DNA of 64,000 bases, from contig NC_047062.1 in assembly GCF_902459465.1 (NCBI RefSeq), positions 22,077,919 to 22,141,918 of the forward strand, written 5' to 3'. A program made the position numbers and the translations under genes. This DNA is from Asterias rubens. Its lineage: Eukaryota > Echinodermata > Asteroidea > Forcipulatida > Asteriidae. Below are positions 44,363 through 57,900 of this stretch, in pieces. The notes beneath the pieces are model-generated. The model saw only the letters and a program-made list of their open reading frames with translations. It had not been told where the DNA came from and ran no database searches. The stretch's first letter is position 1, and the number at the start of each line of letters is the position of its first letter.

Positions 44363-45987
44363 AAACTCATAAAATGTCTGTGGATTGCTTCACTGGTGCC
44401 TTATGTGGTTGTAATTGGCCAATTTGCAAATCCGTTTGGAAAGGACACTTAATAATGCTTCCCGAAGAGATGTTTCCGCAGAGACTTGAACTTTTGTAGA
44501 ATGACTTTAATTTTGATGATGTGGTTGAGTCTTGGAAATGTGGCTTGCATAATTAATATCCATGCAATGCCACCTAGTTACTATTGTGCTGCGGTGACAT
44601 TTGTACCATAGTATACATACATTTGTTAATAGTATTAATATTTGCGTTTGGACATGAGCACAAGGTGTGTTTCGGTGGATGTCACACAGAAAGGCCAGAG
44701 GTTTGCAAGGTGTTGTTTTTCGAGATCTTCACCTCTTACTATTGAATAAGTCTTGGGATGACTTGAGTGCCTCTACATTGCCCTTGACGAGGGGAATTTA
44801 AATCATGAGTAGCCTCAGGGCCCAATTTTAAACAGCCTCTTGAAGCACTTGGATGACATTGGTAATTGGGAAAGACCAATTTCAACTCCTTAGAGTCCAC
44901 ACTTTATGAGACCAAACATAAATTTGATTATAACCCTATGTGCAAATATAACCTCTATGGGTCATCGGAGTGGGAATCACAACAAAATTATGAAAATCCC
45001 CATGTATATTATCACTGCATTCAAATATCAAAACTAATTGTTTTTCTTTTTTTCCCCAAAAACTATAGCATTTCAGGCAAATAGTGTGTTGTGGAAAATG
45101 TTCAGCCTTTCCAATGATGTGCATGCCACTTTGAGCAGAAAATGTTTCTAAAACATTTATGTAGGAAACCAGTCATACATGGTCATACATATGTCATTTA
45201 GATCTGCTTAAGCACAAAAAGTAGCTAAGCACAACAAATTATTGCTTTTTATATATACCAGGAAATGTACATTATGTGACTGGTATCTTGCTAATTTATA
45301 CTTTCTGCTTAAGCAGCTCTATGAAATTGGGCCCTGGTATGTTTGTTCTGAGGTACTTTTTGTTCTTAATCAGCTGTATATGGAGTTGGGCCTTTGTTTA
45401 AATCATTTGAATCTGCTCTGTTAGTGAAATGAACAGAGGAGTAGATATACTGTTTTGAAGAAAGTACAAGGAATGACTGAATGCACACATAAATTTGTTA
45501 GTAAATTTAATATTAAAGTCTATTTAAAGACTGTAAAAGTCTGTCGCTTTATTTCTCCATGCTTATTCCAACCATTTCAATTATGTGGTTTTCATCAAAA
45601 GAATTATGTTTGAATAAAGTGGATAGATAGGCCTACCTTTTTTTTTCTTTTTAATTTTAATCTATTCAACAAGTGATCAAGAGGTATTTGTTTATTAAAA
45701 TGAGTGTTATTGAGACTTGCCAAACGCTTAAAAAAAATGTTTTTGAGGTTTTAATGCTTTTGGAAATGTGTCTAATTTTATACACGTGCGTGTGAATTAC
45801 GCAACAACTCGATACAATTTTAATTGATAAAATAGCGCCCTCCAGAGTTACAACCCCGCAGAGTGGGTTCACTTACATCATAAAGTCAACAATACAGTGA
45901 GGAGGTCACGAAAGGGTTGCAAACAAGAATGGTTTCATAATATTGTTAACTCGAGCAATCATTGAAAGCTTACCTGGTTTTGCTGCA
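44363..45987. other. spacer between small gene and THADA
   Basis: Contains half-copies of family B (GGGCCCAATTTTAAACAGCC near 44819 and GCTCTATGAAATTGGGCCC near 45318) and a family C fragment near 44863. AATAAA occurs near 45613. The 150 bp before 45988 (GCGCCCTCCAGAG near 45835) are the likely THADA promoter area, but no defined element is visible. Confidence 0.4.
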
Positions 45988-48900
45988 ATGGCTAGCGAGG
46001 TATTTGAACGAATGATGTCTTCCTTTAAAGAGCATTTGGGTTTTTCGAGGGATCACAAAACTGACAACTTGAGGGATGAATTTCGGGTTGTTTCTTCGTG
46101 CATCGAAACGATTGAGCGAGTGTCATTGTCACTGTCACCAGATGCAACAAGGTAAATATTCATACATTGTTTTAATAATGAATAAAATAAAAACACATTT
46201 TGGGACTGTGTTGTTTCTGCTCATGTGTTGCTTACGTAAAGGTCTTTGGACGGATCAATAAAAGGAACTAGTTTGAACTTTTATATTGAAGCCAATTCAA
46301 TTGGCATAAACTTATAAACAACAAAGTTGCCATACAAATCAAATTCAACAAAACGATCAAACAATTTTTGATGATGATAGTTGCTCTATCTCCATGGTAT
46401 GTTATTTTTATTGCAGGAATGTTGGTTTAATTTACGGGTGGATTTGAGTTTTTAGTTAGGCTTTAAAGCCATTGGACACTTTCGGTACAGAAAAGAAAAT
46501 TAAAAGTTCACAGATTTACAAATAACTTACAGGGTTTACAGATAGAAGGTAATGGTGAAAGACTTCTCCTGAAATGCTTTACTTTTTGAGAAAACATTAA
46601 AACAATATAAATTCTCGATATCGAGAATTACAGATTTATTTTATTTATTTTATGTCATGACTTGGCGACACGTGCGGAAACAAGAGTGGGTTTTCCCGTT
46701 ATTTTCTACCGACTCCGATGACCAATTGAGCCTAAATTTATACAGGATTGTTATTTTGTATATGAGTTGTGATACACAAAGTATAGGCCTTGGACAATAC
46801 TGTTTACCGAAAGTGTCCAATGGCTTTAACAATGTGTGTTTTATCACTTCAAAACCTTTTGTTTTGTGTTATTGTTTTTTGTTTGTTGGACCCCATATAC
46901 CTTAATCCTTATTGACCCCTTTGTAGGCCTGGCACGTACCTTCGAAAAGGCAAGATTTTACCGAGGAGTTATATTGTGCAACAATACCATTCACGACCAA
47001 AATGCATTCAATATTTGTTTTATAGGCCTGTATAAACTCCAACACAGATCCTTGTCATTTGGGACAGATTTCCACAACAAACACAGAGAATAGAAATGGA
47101 AACTCGTCTTCATCGCACTCCTTTAATTCCTTTAAAAAACATTTTAACTTTATGACAACAACCTTGTCCCTGTGACACAACTTTGCCTCTATCCTGTGCA
47201 GTGATTAATGTATGGTTCCACTTCTCAGATTGACTCCCACTCAAGTTCTCAGTCTCCAAGACACAATCCAGCAACTTATTGAATCAGTGACTTATATCCA
47301 ACAACATCATCCATCTCACACCACAACTTCTAAGAAGTCCAAGAAAGCTTCGTCTAGCTCAACGATCACGAAAGAAGAAGAATCGGTTCTATCTGTGGCC
47401 AGTCAGATCACAAGTCATGTATTCATTGACCTTGCAAACAATACCAAAGTCCTCCAGAAGTTCAAAAAGGTTTGTGTTTATTCCTTGTAATATTTATTAA
47501 TTGCTGCAACTGAAAACACAGTGGTCCAAAGTAGAGGGATAATTTAAAACTCACGGAACTGCTTTAAACTGCTTAGGCTTATAGCCATATTGCTGATTGT
47601 CTATTGGCTTCAAAATCTGTGATATACTTTGGTTTGGGTCGAAATCAGTTATTTTTTTTCGGCAGCCTTGAATTAAAAAAAAGTAAGTTACCCATTTAAT
47701 TTTCCCAGAGTAATTTTCCCTCCAACCCAAAAAGCATAATTCTTAAAAACCTAATGCTTTACTCTTGAAAGAGTCAGGCAGATTTTTCTTGGTAAAATGC
47801 ACCTCATCAGTGAGGGAAGTTTAAATTTGTACTGCAACATTTGAATGGGCACCAAGGAAATGGCCAGGGTGTAAGAAGGCAATTTTGCCTTCCGTTGAGA
47901 TTCTGGTCCTTTTGGCTCAGATACACTTTGTGCTGAATTCAAAATAAGTTAAGATTGATTATGTAAATCACATCCCTTTCATCAAGTACATTGATTAATA
48001 ATTAAAACTTTCCAACACATTTATAATGGCAACAACTCTTTCTCTTGTTTTCAGGCACTGGATATACTGATGAGTCTACGACCAGAAACGAGGAGCCATC
48101 TTGAGGAATGTTTGCACAAGTTGCTCGTCCCACTCGATTCCAGAGGCGGGTTGAGTGCTGAAGCATTAACCAAAGGTGTTGTGTAGTTTTTAATGCAATT
48201 TTTAATGTAGTTTTAATGCAAGTACACAGACGTGTTTTCTAAATCAATACGATTCTTGTAAAAACTGTGTAGGTCTGTAATAGTTACATGTAGAGACAGT
48301 GAGATAACTCACAGAACGTAGTCAAAAGTGAAACCATTATCGAACCCTGACTATCTGACTACCAGGATTATACACAAAAATACCCAAAATATATTTTTAA
48401 AATGGCCTTGAAGGGGGCTGTTCACTTTTGTAAAAAAAACCATAGTGACACCCTGGGTATGAGGGTCCATTTTGGGGCGGAAAATTATCACAGCTCCATA
48501 ATTCAAATCTTACAAGCAACTTATTTCACTGGATTAACATTCCATGGCAGTGCACTTTTTTGGGCGGTGGGATTTTGGACGCCCCGGAGGACTCTGTAAC
48601 CATGTACAGCACAGTGGAAAAAGTCCTAGATAGAGCTAACAAATTTCATTTTGTTTTAAAACTGATTCATCAACTGTCTTCCCTGCAGTTTCTAGCCTTC
48701 TTGAAACCAGCAATATTGTTCGGGATTACCTTACAAAAAACTTTGCCCTAGTACTATCGTCTGTGGCCGGGACACTCAGCGGTGAAATTGGCCGACGAAC
48801 TAAAGAAATAGACCATGTGCACTCGAGCAAGATACCAGCTGCAGATATTTGCTATCAAGCAACCAAGGTAAGCAGCAGCTAAAATGAATGATTAGTTGTA

Positions 48901-51900
48901 AGTTTGTATAGTTCTTTATACACAGGTTGCGATAAATAAAGCTATGCATTGTACCTTGCTTGAAGAATTTGATGCTTTTTATTCACAAGGTTCTTCAGCC
49001 AAATTATACGTATATGTTTTTGAATTCCAAGAAGAGAAAAAGCAGGATTGCGGTGTGTTGCTGGCACTCATTTTTGACACAATACTAAAGGCCATTGGAA
49101 TGTTGCAGTTCAAGGTTCATGGTGCACTTCTTGTTTCAGGTGTTTCTGAAGATTTGCCAGTACGCTAAAGAGAACCTTGGACCCCTGCTCTGGCAGCCAA
49201 GGGAAAGCACCAGTCCACGGAGCGACGTTTATGAAGACCTTTTCCAGATGGTTTCAGGATTGGTCATTCTGATTGAAGACAAGGTATTCATAATCCACCT
49301 TTGGATCTGGGCCCAATTATGTGGCTCTGCTTACCGCTGAATTCTGCACTTACAATCATCATTCTCCGCTTACTGTGAAAGCACAAAATCTCTGCGCTAG
49401 CTGCGGAAGTGAAGAATGCATAGTAGCATGGAGTATGCAAGCACACAAGCAAAAATCCCATGCTAATCTGTGAAATGCGCTTGATGTAAGCACAGAGTTC
49501 CCAACTTCTGTAAGCACGATTCTTCGCTTACCGTAGACAGAGCCATCAAAATGGGCCTTGATACCAAGTGAAATAAAATATAATTTGATAAGTTTCTTAT
49601 ATCATGTATGATATAATAATGTTGTCGGCAAGCCATTTTTAATATCTAAAACCTTGTTGCTCGTAATGAAATACTCATTCATCCCAGTGCTCAAGCAAGG
49701 TTTGCTGAAACATGTAACTGACATTTTTGGTACACAATTACCAATTTACTCATTACAGCTTATTTCCTCTCTTTTTTTTGCAAAGTGATTTTCCCTTTTT
49801 TTTTCGCACTTGAAAAGTTGATTACCTACACCTGCATTTTTCACAAAATCATTTGTGCGTTTTGTTTACAGCGGTTTTCCAAGGACTGTGGTCTCATGGC
49901 TGGAAGCACCTTCGCTATGATGCTGAATTCTGCCCCACAACCTAAACTAGCAGCTCAGGCAGTTAATAGTCTAATCAACAGATATTCAAGTGAGTTATTA
50001 AGTAGTGATGGGTAGTAATAGCTAGATACTGTTTGCTTCTATTCCTTTATGGTCTGCCTCACCAGTGTGGCCCGGGTTCGTTTCCTGGCTAAGGCCATAT
50101 TGGAGTAGAGTTTTGCGTTGGTTCTCTCCTTGCGGGCTGTCCGGTTTTCCTCCCTTTGGAAAAAAAAACACTTTTGATCTCTCGCTGTGCCCCCTGGTCA
50201 TATAATGGTTGATGTGGAAGGCTGCCATTGGCACCCCTGAAATGCCTGCAGCCCGAACACGTTGTAGCTGCGTCCTTTGCAATTCAGCTTCTCAGCTGCA
50301 AGTTCGACATTTTACACACTCATTTACTATTATTTTGTCAAATTTTGTAGCTACTGGTGGCCAGGAAAATCTACAGATTGGTAACATGACAGTCCCTGCA
50401 CTCACTACTGCCCTTCAACCAGCATCAACGGTCTTTCCACAAGTAGCAATAGCAAGAGGAGTATTGACATGCTGTGACAAGGCTATTCTACTCGAAGATG
50501 TGTCTCGTAATGACAAGGTTAGTTTTAGCAGATTTTGTTCTTAATTTTGTATTTATATTGACCCCTTGCACAACGCACTTACTACCGCCTATCCTGTCAG
50601 ACATTGTGGGAGTCAAAATCTTTCACAAATGTGTGCCCAAAAGATTTGCCTCTCAAAAATGGTTGAAAAAGCGCATTGTTCGTAGGTGCGTTTCACTTTG
50701 TGTAAGGGTTCTATAGAAATCAAACCCCCTTGCATAATGTGTAACACTACCAGGTATGCTGAAGTCGTGCACAGGTTTTTACAGAAGGTGATTTTGAGGT
50801 GGATTTTTAATTAGCATCAGGTACTGCAAAGAACTGCCCAGGCATAAATATTGCTTTAAGAATAAAACAAGTTTGTTTTACTGCATATTTTCTGTTTTCC
50901 CCCCATTTCTTTTTACAGCAACAAATTCTTTCTACTCATGTGATCTTCCCATTGATATGTGACCTATGCAAGGATGCCTCAGGGGAACTGAAATATCATA
51001 CTAGTGAAGGTACGTTCACTAATAGTAACTTTCCTTTGTGTATTATAAGACTGGTAATTGTCAGAGCAAAATAGTTTGCTGACTGTTAAACTGAACAGGC
51101 TACAGTACATTAATCTTTATTGCTACCAGAATTTTTAAGAATTATTTCATCTAAAATGTCTTAGTTTCCATGAAAATCACTTGATTTTAATTCAGTGTCC
51201 TTTTCCTTGATGATGGAAAACAATAGTCTAAGGAATGAGTGTAAATTGCTTAAAAGTGTCTTTCACTTAAAACATAAAGGAGATGATTTGTTATGGATTT
51301 GTAGGTCAAGATTACCTCAGTCAAATTAGTATGACTGCTGTTAGAGTCTCGCTGCTAGGGGCAGCGCGTCTATATCGATACCTCTAGTCAATAAAAAATT
51401 GTTTTACTCTTAGATTTTTCGGTCTCAACCCCACAGCCTTGAGTCTGTACCTTCAAGTCATGAAAACCCTCCTCCCGATCATCCAAAAGAAAAACTCAAC
51501 CCATCCACGTCTTCCGCTGTTTGACAGAGATTCAACTCAGACCCAGGCCATTCTGAAGCTAGTGTGGCGAGAATGGCAGAGCCCGGTGGATGGAGTGGCT
51601 GAGATGATCCGATCATCCTTAGCAACGTTACTGGTCATTCATCAAGAGGAGGCTAAGGCTCTGGGAATTGCTGACTCTCAGGTATTACAGCTAGTAGGGC
51701 AGTCGGGTTGGTTCAGTGACTTCTGTCCCTGCCTTTCACCTCTGTGAACCCCGTTTGGACACCTGGACAGGAGCCTTGTATGTGGATCGGGTTTTTCAGT
51801 CCCTACGTGACTACGTGGGTAAAACATCTAAAACTGAATTTTCTTCAGTGTCTTCTCTGCAAAAGGATTACAGGAATGTTATTGACCAAATGACCAGGGC

Positions 51901-54900
51901 ATTAATGTAAAACGGTTATTGTAAAAAGTGCTATCACAGCTATTGTTTATATTAATGAGTAAATTTTGAATGTGATTCAATGACTCCAGCTAAACAATGT
52001 CTTAGTTCAGTGTTTTGGTTGAGTAAATAGGAGATTGTAGCTAGAATGCAGAATGGTTTAAATTGAATTAGTCTGGTCTAATGTATATTTATCACATAAT
52101 GATTCAAATTTCTTTGTACAATCTACACAGCTTGCAGAATCCATCATCTCAACTCTGCTGAGTACAGCATGGCACGTCAAGGGACGCTACCACCTCATGT
52201 CCCGCCTTGTTCCCCACTGCAACGCCATCAACCTTCTAACACTGCACCCAGGTCTGCCCAGGGAGCTGCTGCACTGCCTAGGGACTAACTATCTAGCTGC
52301 TGCTGTGACTGAGCTGCACAATGCCTTGGTCAGGAAGATGGGGAAGGAGATGATGCCTGGGAAGGAGTCTGTTGGGAAGAGGACGCAGGAAGATAAAGAG
52401 GAATTGACCAAGAGGTGGGGGAGCATCTGGGAGCAAGTGATGCTGCAGGGACTGTGCAACGATGACGGGTATGTTGTGTTGCTGTAAATATCTAAAGGAA
52501 TATACTATAATCAGAATTGGTTTCTATCTAGTTAAAGAAGCATTTCCTTGAACTTAGCGGTCTAGTTCACCGGACCCAAGCTCTGGTGTTGTCATCAGCA
52601 GAGTGTGGGTTCGAATCCCGGTCATGACACTTTATTGCTAGATAACAAGGTGGAGGGTAGTGCAATCTGCTCTACCAGCAAGGCTCCTTGTGGATGATCT
52701 GTTGCCTACATCCAAATGGATTGTGAACGGGGTAACCCTGTTTCACTCCCAGGAGTAGGTGGCAACATGCCTCTGGTGACAGTTGATTTGAGTCGACCGT
52801 CCAAATCTGTAGCCCTTACCTCGAAGAGGCTGTCCAGCCTTGTGATATTAGGTTATCTCTCATAAAATTTGTTTACAAAGATAACAGTAGTAATTATGGT
52901 GATTTTAAGAGAAGTTCATTTTTCTTGTGATCACAACTCTAGTATATTGTTCTCCTTCTGGTGATATAGTTTAGTGAGGTATCACACGTCCAACTCCTGG
53001 ATTCAATCTGCGATCAAGAGCTTCCCTGGTGTCTTCTCATTACTCATGAAGAGCCTGGATAACGAGCCACCCAATGATAACACTGATGTACGTCGCCTAC
53101 ATGCCCGTATCATCCTGCTGAAAACTGCACGGTGCAATAACACCCTGGAGTCTGATTGGCTGGTGAGTTTCACAGAATGTCCATTGACAAATCACATTTC
53201 CAAATTTACCAAACTCTTGGTCAAGTGGGTGTATTTCTGACTGTACCGATCACACTTTATTGTATTTATATACTATTTTAAAATATATAACTTATATAGT
53301 TTTGGGGGGATTGCATGGTGAGGTATCAATGTTTGTGGTATTGTTTGTGGTAACGCCATGTATATATCTACTTTGCTTTGTAGATTTTGTTCTTGGGAAA
53401 CTAGGTCTTGCTTTTTATTCTACTGCCACGGGATAGATTTCAAAACTTGCAAGACTCTGAAAAGAATGCTTAACTTGTTAAGTTGATTAATTTAGGGATT
53501 GTAATTGTTTAAAATATTAAGACGGACTGTTTAGAAAACGTAAATGTCTTTTCCCTTTGTTATATTAGGAGAAATACATGGACATTGTCTCGGCAGGTCT
53601 CTGGCACCCTGAAAATGACATCCAAGGTGACTCTCTAAGTCTACTCTGCTGCTCCCCCAAGAAATCTGAGCTTCCTACCCCATCTGAGATGCTTCTTCTC
53701 AAGAGGACATTCCCACACCTCCTGAACTCCGATTCGGCCAAATTCCGCAATTGTCTTCGCCACAACATAATCGTCTTTGTCGGCAGGTTATGTGACGGCG
53801 GTCTAGGTCTCCTGAAAAACTTGAGAAAGTTGGAAACAAAACTCGAATCATCTGTTGACGATCGGTGTCCGACTGACAAGGCACACCCCATGGATGTCAA
53901 AAGGGGCGGAATGAAAGTGTCGGAGAAAAGAACTTCACAAGCTGATGAGATCAGAGAAAAGATTGATGTGTTGACTGAAAAACTGCTCAGAGCCGTAGAC
54001 GCTTTGGACTGTCTGATGGAAGTATGCTTTGGGTCACTGTTTCCGGGAGCTTGTTACCAGCGGAGACGAGTTGCTATGGAGATTCTTGGGGTTATGTTTG
54101 ACAACTTGATGGCCAGGGATAAACTGAAAGAGAAGAATGGTTCGTAGTTTCGTGGTTGGAATAATTTTAACACAATAAGTATAAGTGGCAATGTATATTT
54201 TATTTGATATCACAAACTGATGCGTTATTTCTCCATTGGATGGCAATAATTTTGGGTGAGTTGTAGTTTAAAAGTGCAACAGCTTACAGGTATGAGATAT
54301 TGCAGACTTTTATGCATGCTGAACAAAGTTGTGATTTTCTTCAACCTTGATGAAAATCATGCTCTTTGATTCACTTCTCCGGCCCCAAAAGATACTGATC
54401 CCAGAAGCTCCTTGATATCTATACAGGCATCATTCGGTCAATGACAACACTTCAATTTTGCCTCACTAGATCCACTCGGACAGGATGCTTCATGCCTGCA
54501 CATAATATTTACTAAAAACTAATTTTTTCCTCAATATCTGAACAGCTGTTTCAGGTGATGTCATGACTTGGGCTGTTGATCACGGGAAATGCAATTTGCT
54601 TTCTGAAAGGTATGTCACCATTTGTAAAATACAACTTATATAAGTATAAGTTTTTATAGATAAAAGTAACAGGTCTTGAACTTCGCTCTTGAAAGGGGTT
54701 TGTCAATTTTCCTCTTGTAAGGGTCACTTTATTGTATGAGGAAAACTTATTAGAAGTTTGCAAAGGGCACCACAGCAAAAGCACAAGGTACCTAGGCAAT
54801 TTCTGTTGGCGCCATGGGTTAATTAGAGGCCTGGTTGTAATATAGTGTTTTAATGATTTCTACACTGTGTTTACTGTTATATGAGATCATAGCAGTATAG

Positions 54901-57900
54901 TGGCCTTTTCTCAGGAGTCTGTCAGTTATTATGCAGATGGTCATGGGTTTTCTTCAAACTTTGAAATCAATAGTGTTCAGTGCCCATAAATCAATGCATG
55001 ACAAAACCATATTTTTTTTTGTCATCTATGTATTTTGTTATACATCTAGAAATGCCTCTATCCTTCTTGAGTGTATCCAAGATAGCGCGAATGACCTGAG
55101 GTCATCATCATATCATCTCCTGTCCACCTACTTCCCTACTGCCTTGCCGTCCTCTGCCTCATATCCCTATACATCATCCTCGGAGATCCTCTGCCGGGCC
55201 CTGCAACTTGTGTCTAGCCCCAAACTACAGGAGAGCGAGGCAGGGGCATTACTGTCAAAGATGATCTTTTACAAGTGAGTGTTTTTGATTCACTTCTTGT
55301 GAGTTACTCTGTGTTGGTAAAAACAACATGGGAATGCGAGAAGAGTTACTGGTTTTTTGAACCGTTTTAATCATACAATAAAACTTCTAAACATTTATTA
55401 AATGTTAAAATATTTGAGAAATCCCTATAAATCCGGAGCAAATATGCCCAAGCAGGAAAAATAATCCCTAATGGGAATACACAATCTGAGAAATGTTACT
55501 GCAGAAACAGGTCTCAGAATGAAATTTTGGGCCATAAAAACTGCTATCTTTTTACATTTAATCATGTTACTTCGAAGTGAAATGTTTATCAAAATGCTTT
55601 ATACTATTGTAAGCTGATGTAGGCCTCCAAATAAATGTTTTTATTGCCATTAATTTTACCAAAATGATTACCAAAATGCATACCTTCCCTTTAAATAAAA
55701 ATATTGATTGGCTTATTTGCTTGGCTAATATAAACTATATGTGTAGAAGCTGACATTGAATTGTTTTCTTTTTCCAAAGACACTCTGTTGTTAAAACACT
55801 GAATGCAAGCAGGTCTTCTCCGAGCTCACCAGTGAAATCTAACGGCATTTCCACAGAGAGGGGAACCGTCAACTTCATAGAGAGTCTGCTAACGAGTCTT
55901 ATCTATCAGCTTAAGTGCTGCAAAAAGAATCTTCTACAAGCTGCTTCTGTAACGCCGATGCACGGTGAGCAATTGCCTTCGACACAATCATCTAATTTTC
56001 CTATTTTTCAACTCCGTTTTCCCTTGTAGCATCAATTTTGGGACACTGACTTGAGTGGAAGATAACACAGGATAGACAAGTTCACTGAATGAAATTCTAA
56101 CCGTAGCTTTTAGGTTTCAACTCCTCAATTAAGCTTCAAGTTGCTAAAGGGCTATTGGAAAAGGTTTTTGTTTTTTATACCAAATTTTTTAAATTGAAAC
56201 CTAAAAGCTGTTGTTGTCGTGGTTGTACTAGTTACTACGGTTAGAATTTCATTTCAGTGAACTTGTCTATCCTGTGTTGTTTCTTATTGAGTTTAAGTTA
56301 AAGTTATTAATTTGTAAAAGTGGTTTATTTTAAGTGTTTATTTTAGATTTGGTTTTACATCCTGGTTTAATTTTCATATCGCTCCGAGTTTTAGATCTGT
56401 TTCTCTTAAAAGAATCACTCTGGTATCTTTACAGGTTTAATACGAGCCATCAAGAGCTGCATAACTGACCAGCCAACATCTTTACAGCAGATTTTCATCT
56501 CGGATTCCGATGGTTGGTCATCGCTGGTCGAGAAGCTCCTCGCAACTCTCCAAGACATCACTCAATTCATCCTCCTCATTCTATCAGGGCAGAAGAAGAC
56601 ATCTCCTGTGTCAGCCAAGAAGGATGTTTCTGGCGCGGGCGGTAGCTCAGGAATGGCGCCCTCGTTTTGCCAGATGGGAGAGGCCATCGAGGGGCTGATA
56701 ACAGAGATGGCTGCTTACCGGATCAACGATGATGATGATTATGATGGTGCGGGGGAAGATAAGATGATGTCGCTGTCTGAAGAGCATCAGTTGATCCTAG
56801 CTTGTTGTTGGCTCAATCTGAAGGTGATCCATCCTAATTTGTTAAGGTTTTGTTTCACAGGATACATTTTGACTTAAAAACCTTGCAATCTGTAAATTTG
56901 ATAAAGGGGAAAAGGAACAGTAAAACATTCACATTCAGTTTACTAAAAGTTCCATTAAAATTGGCATACTGTGGCCGAGGGGGTAAGAGCACCAAATTCA
57001 ACCTCTAGTGATTCTGTTTAGAGTGTGAGTGTGGGTTCGAGTCCTGATTGTAACCCTTGTGACACTTAGCAAAACACTTATCCATTATTGCTGGGTCCTT
57101 TGGATGGGACGTAAAGCCATTGGTCCTTTGTGTTGTGTAATGCACATAAAAGAGCCCAGTGCTTTTTTTGAAAAAAGAAGAGGTTTGCCTTAGTGTTCCT
57201 GGTTTGATTGGCTTCAAAATTGTAGCTCCACAATACCTTTCAAGAAAACACTAAATGTTGAAGTGCCTTTAGCGTCACTGAGTGATGCAAATTAGTGCTG
57301 TAAAAGGAACCATTACTATTATTGTATTGGAAGTAACGGTAAGATTAGAAAAAATGATTGATAAACATATGTTTACTTTTTCCTTTGGTCTTTGTCGCAG
57401 GAATGTAGTTTGCTCATAGGAGCCATAGTAGAGACGATGCCATTAAAAAGTCATGACCGTGACAATGGTGTATTGACCTTTGACCAATTGACCCTCATGG
57501 CCAACTTACTGGTGGAGATTCTTACACGATGCAGGCACAAGGTAAATAATGTAATGTAAATAGTACCAGTTTTACCATAAGCCTTTTTGAGGTATGGGTG
57601 ATCATTAGGTTTACGTGTAAACGCTGCGTTGCCTAAAATGCGCACTTCACTGAATAACATACGTTCTATTTCTATGGTCAATACGCACAAATTTACCACC
57701 ACTTTACAGTGTTATAGCATTGTGTCCGCCATATCTCAAAAAGGCTTATTGATTTGGGGTTGCACAAAGAAAAATTTACTAGAGCTGGATTTGAACCAAC
57801 GTCCTCCAGATTAACATGCCGGCTCTCTTACCAACTGAGCGTTCTAGCCCTATGTACGCGGTCTTCCAGTTTTACCATTGCTCTACATATCATAATGTAC

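Noticed and set aside
52549-52625. Possible tRNA gene with perfect B box
   Set aside because: No seven-base acceptor stem pairing and the sequence continues into a SINE body; the same holds for the heads at 7557, 15425, 50030, 56965, 57740 and 59840.
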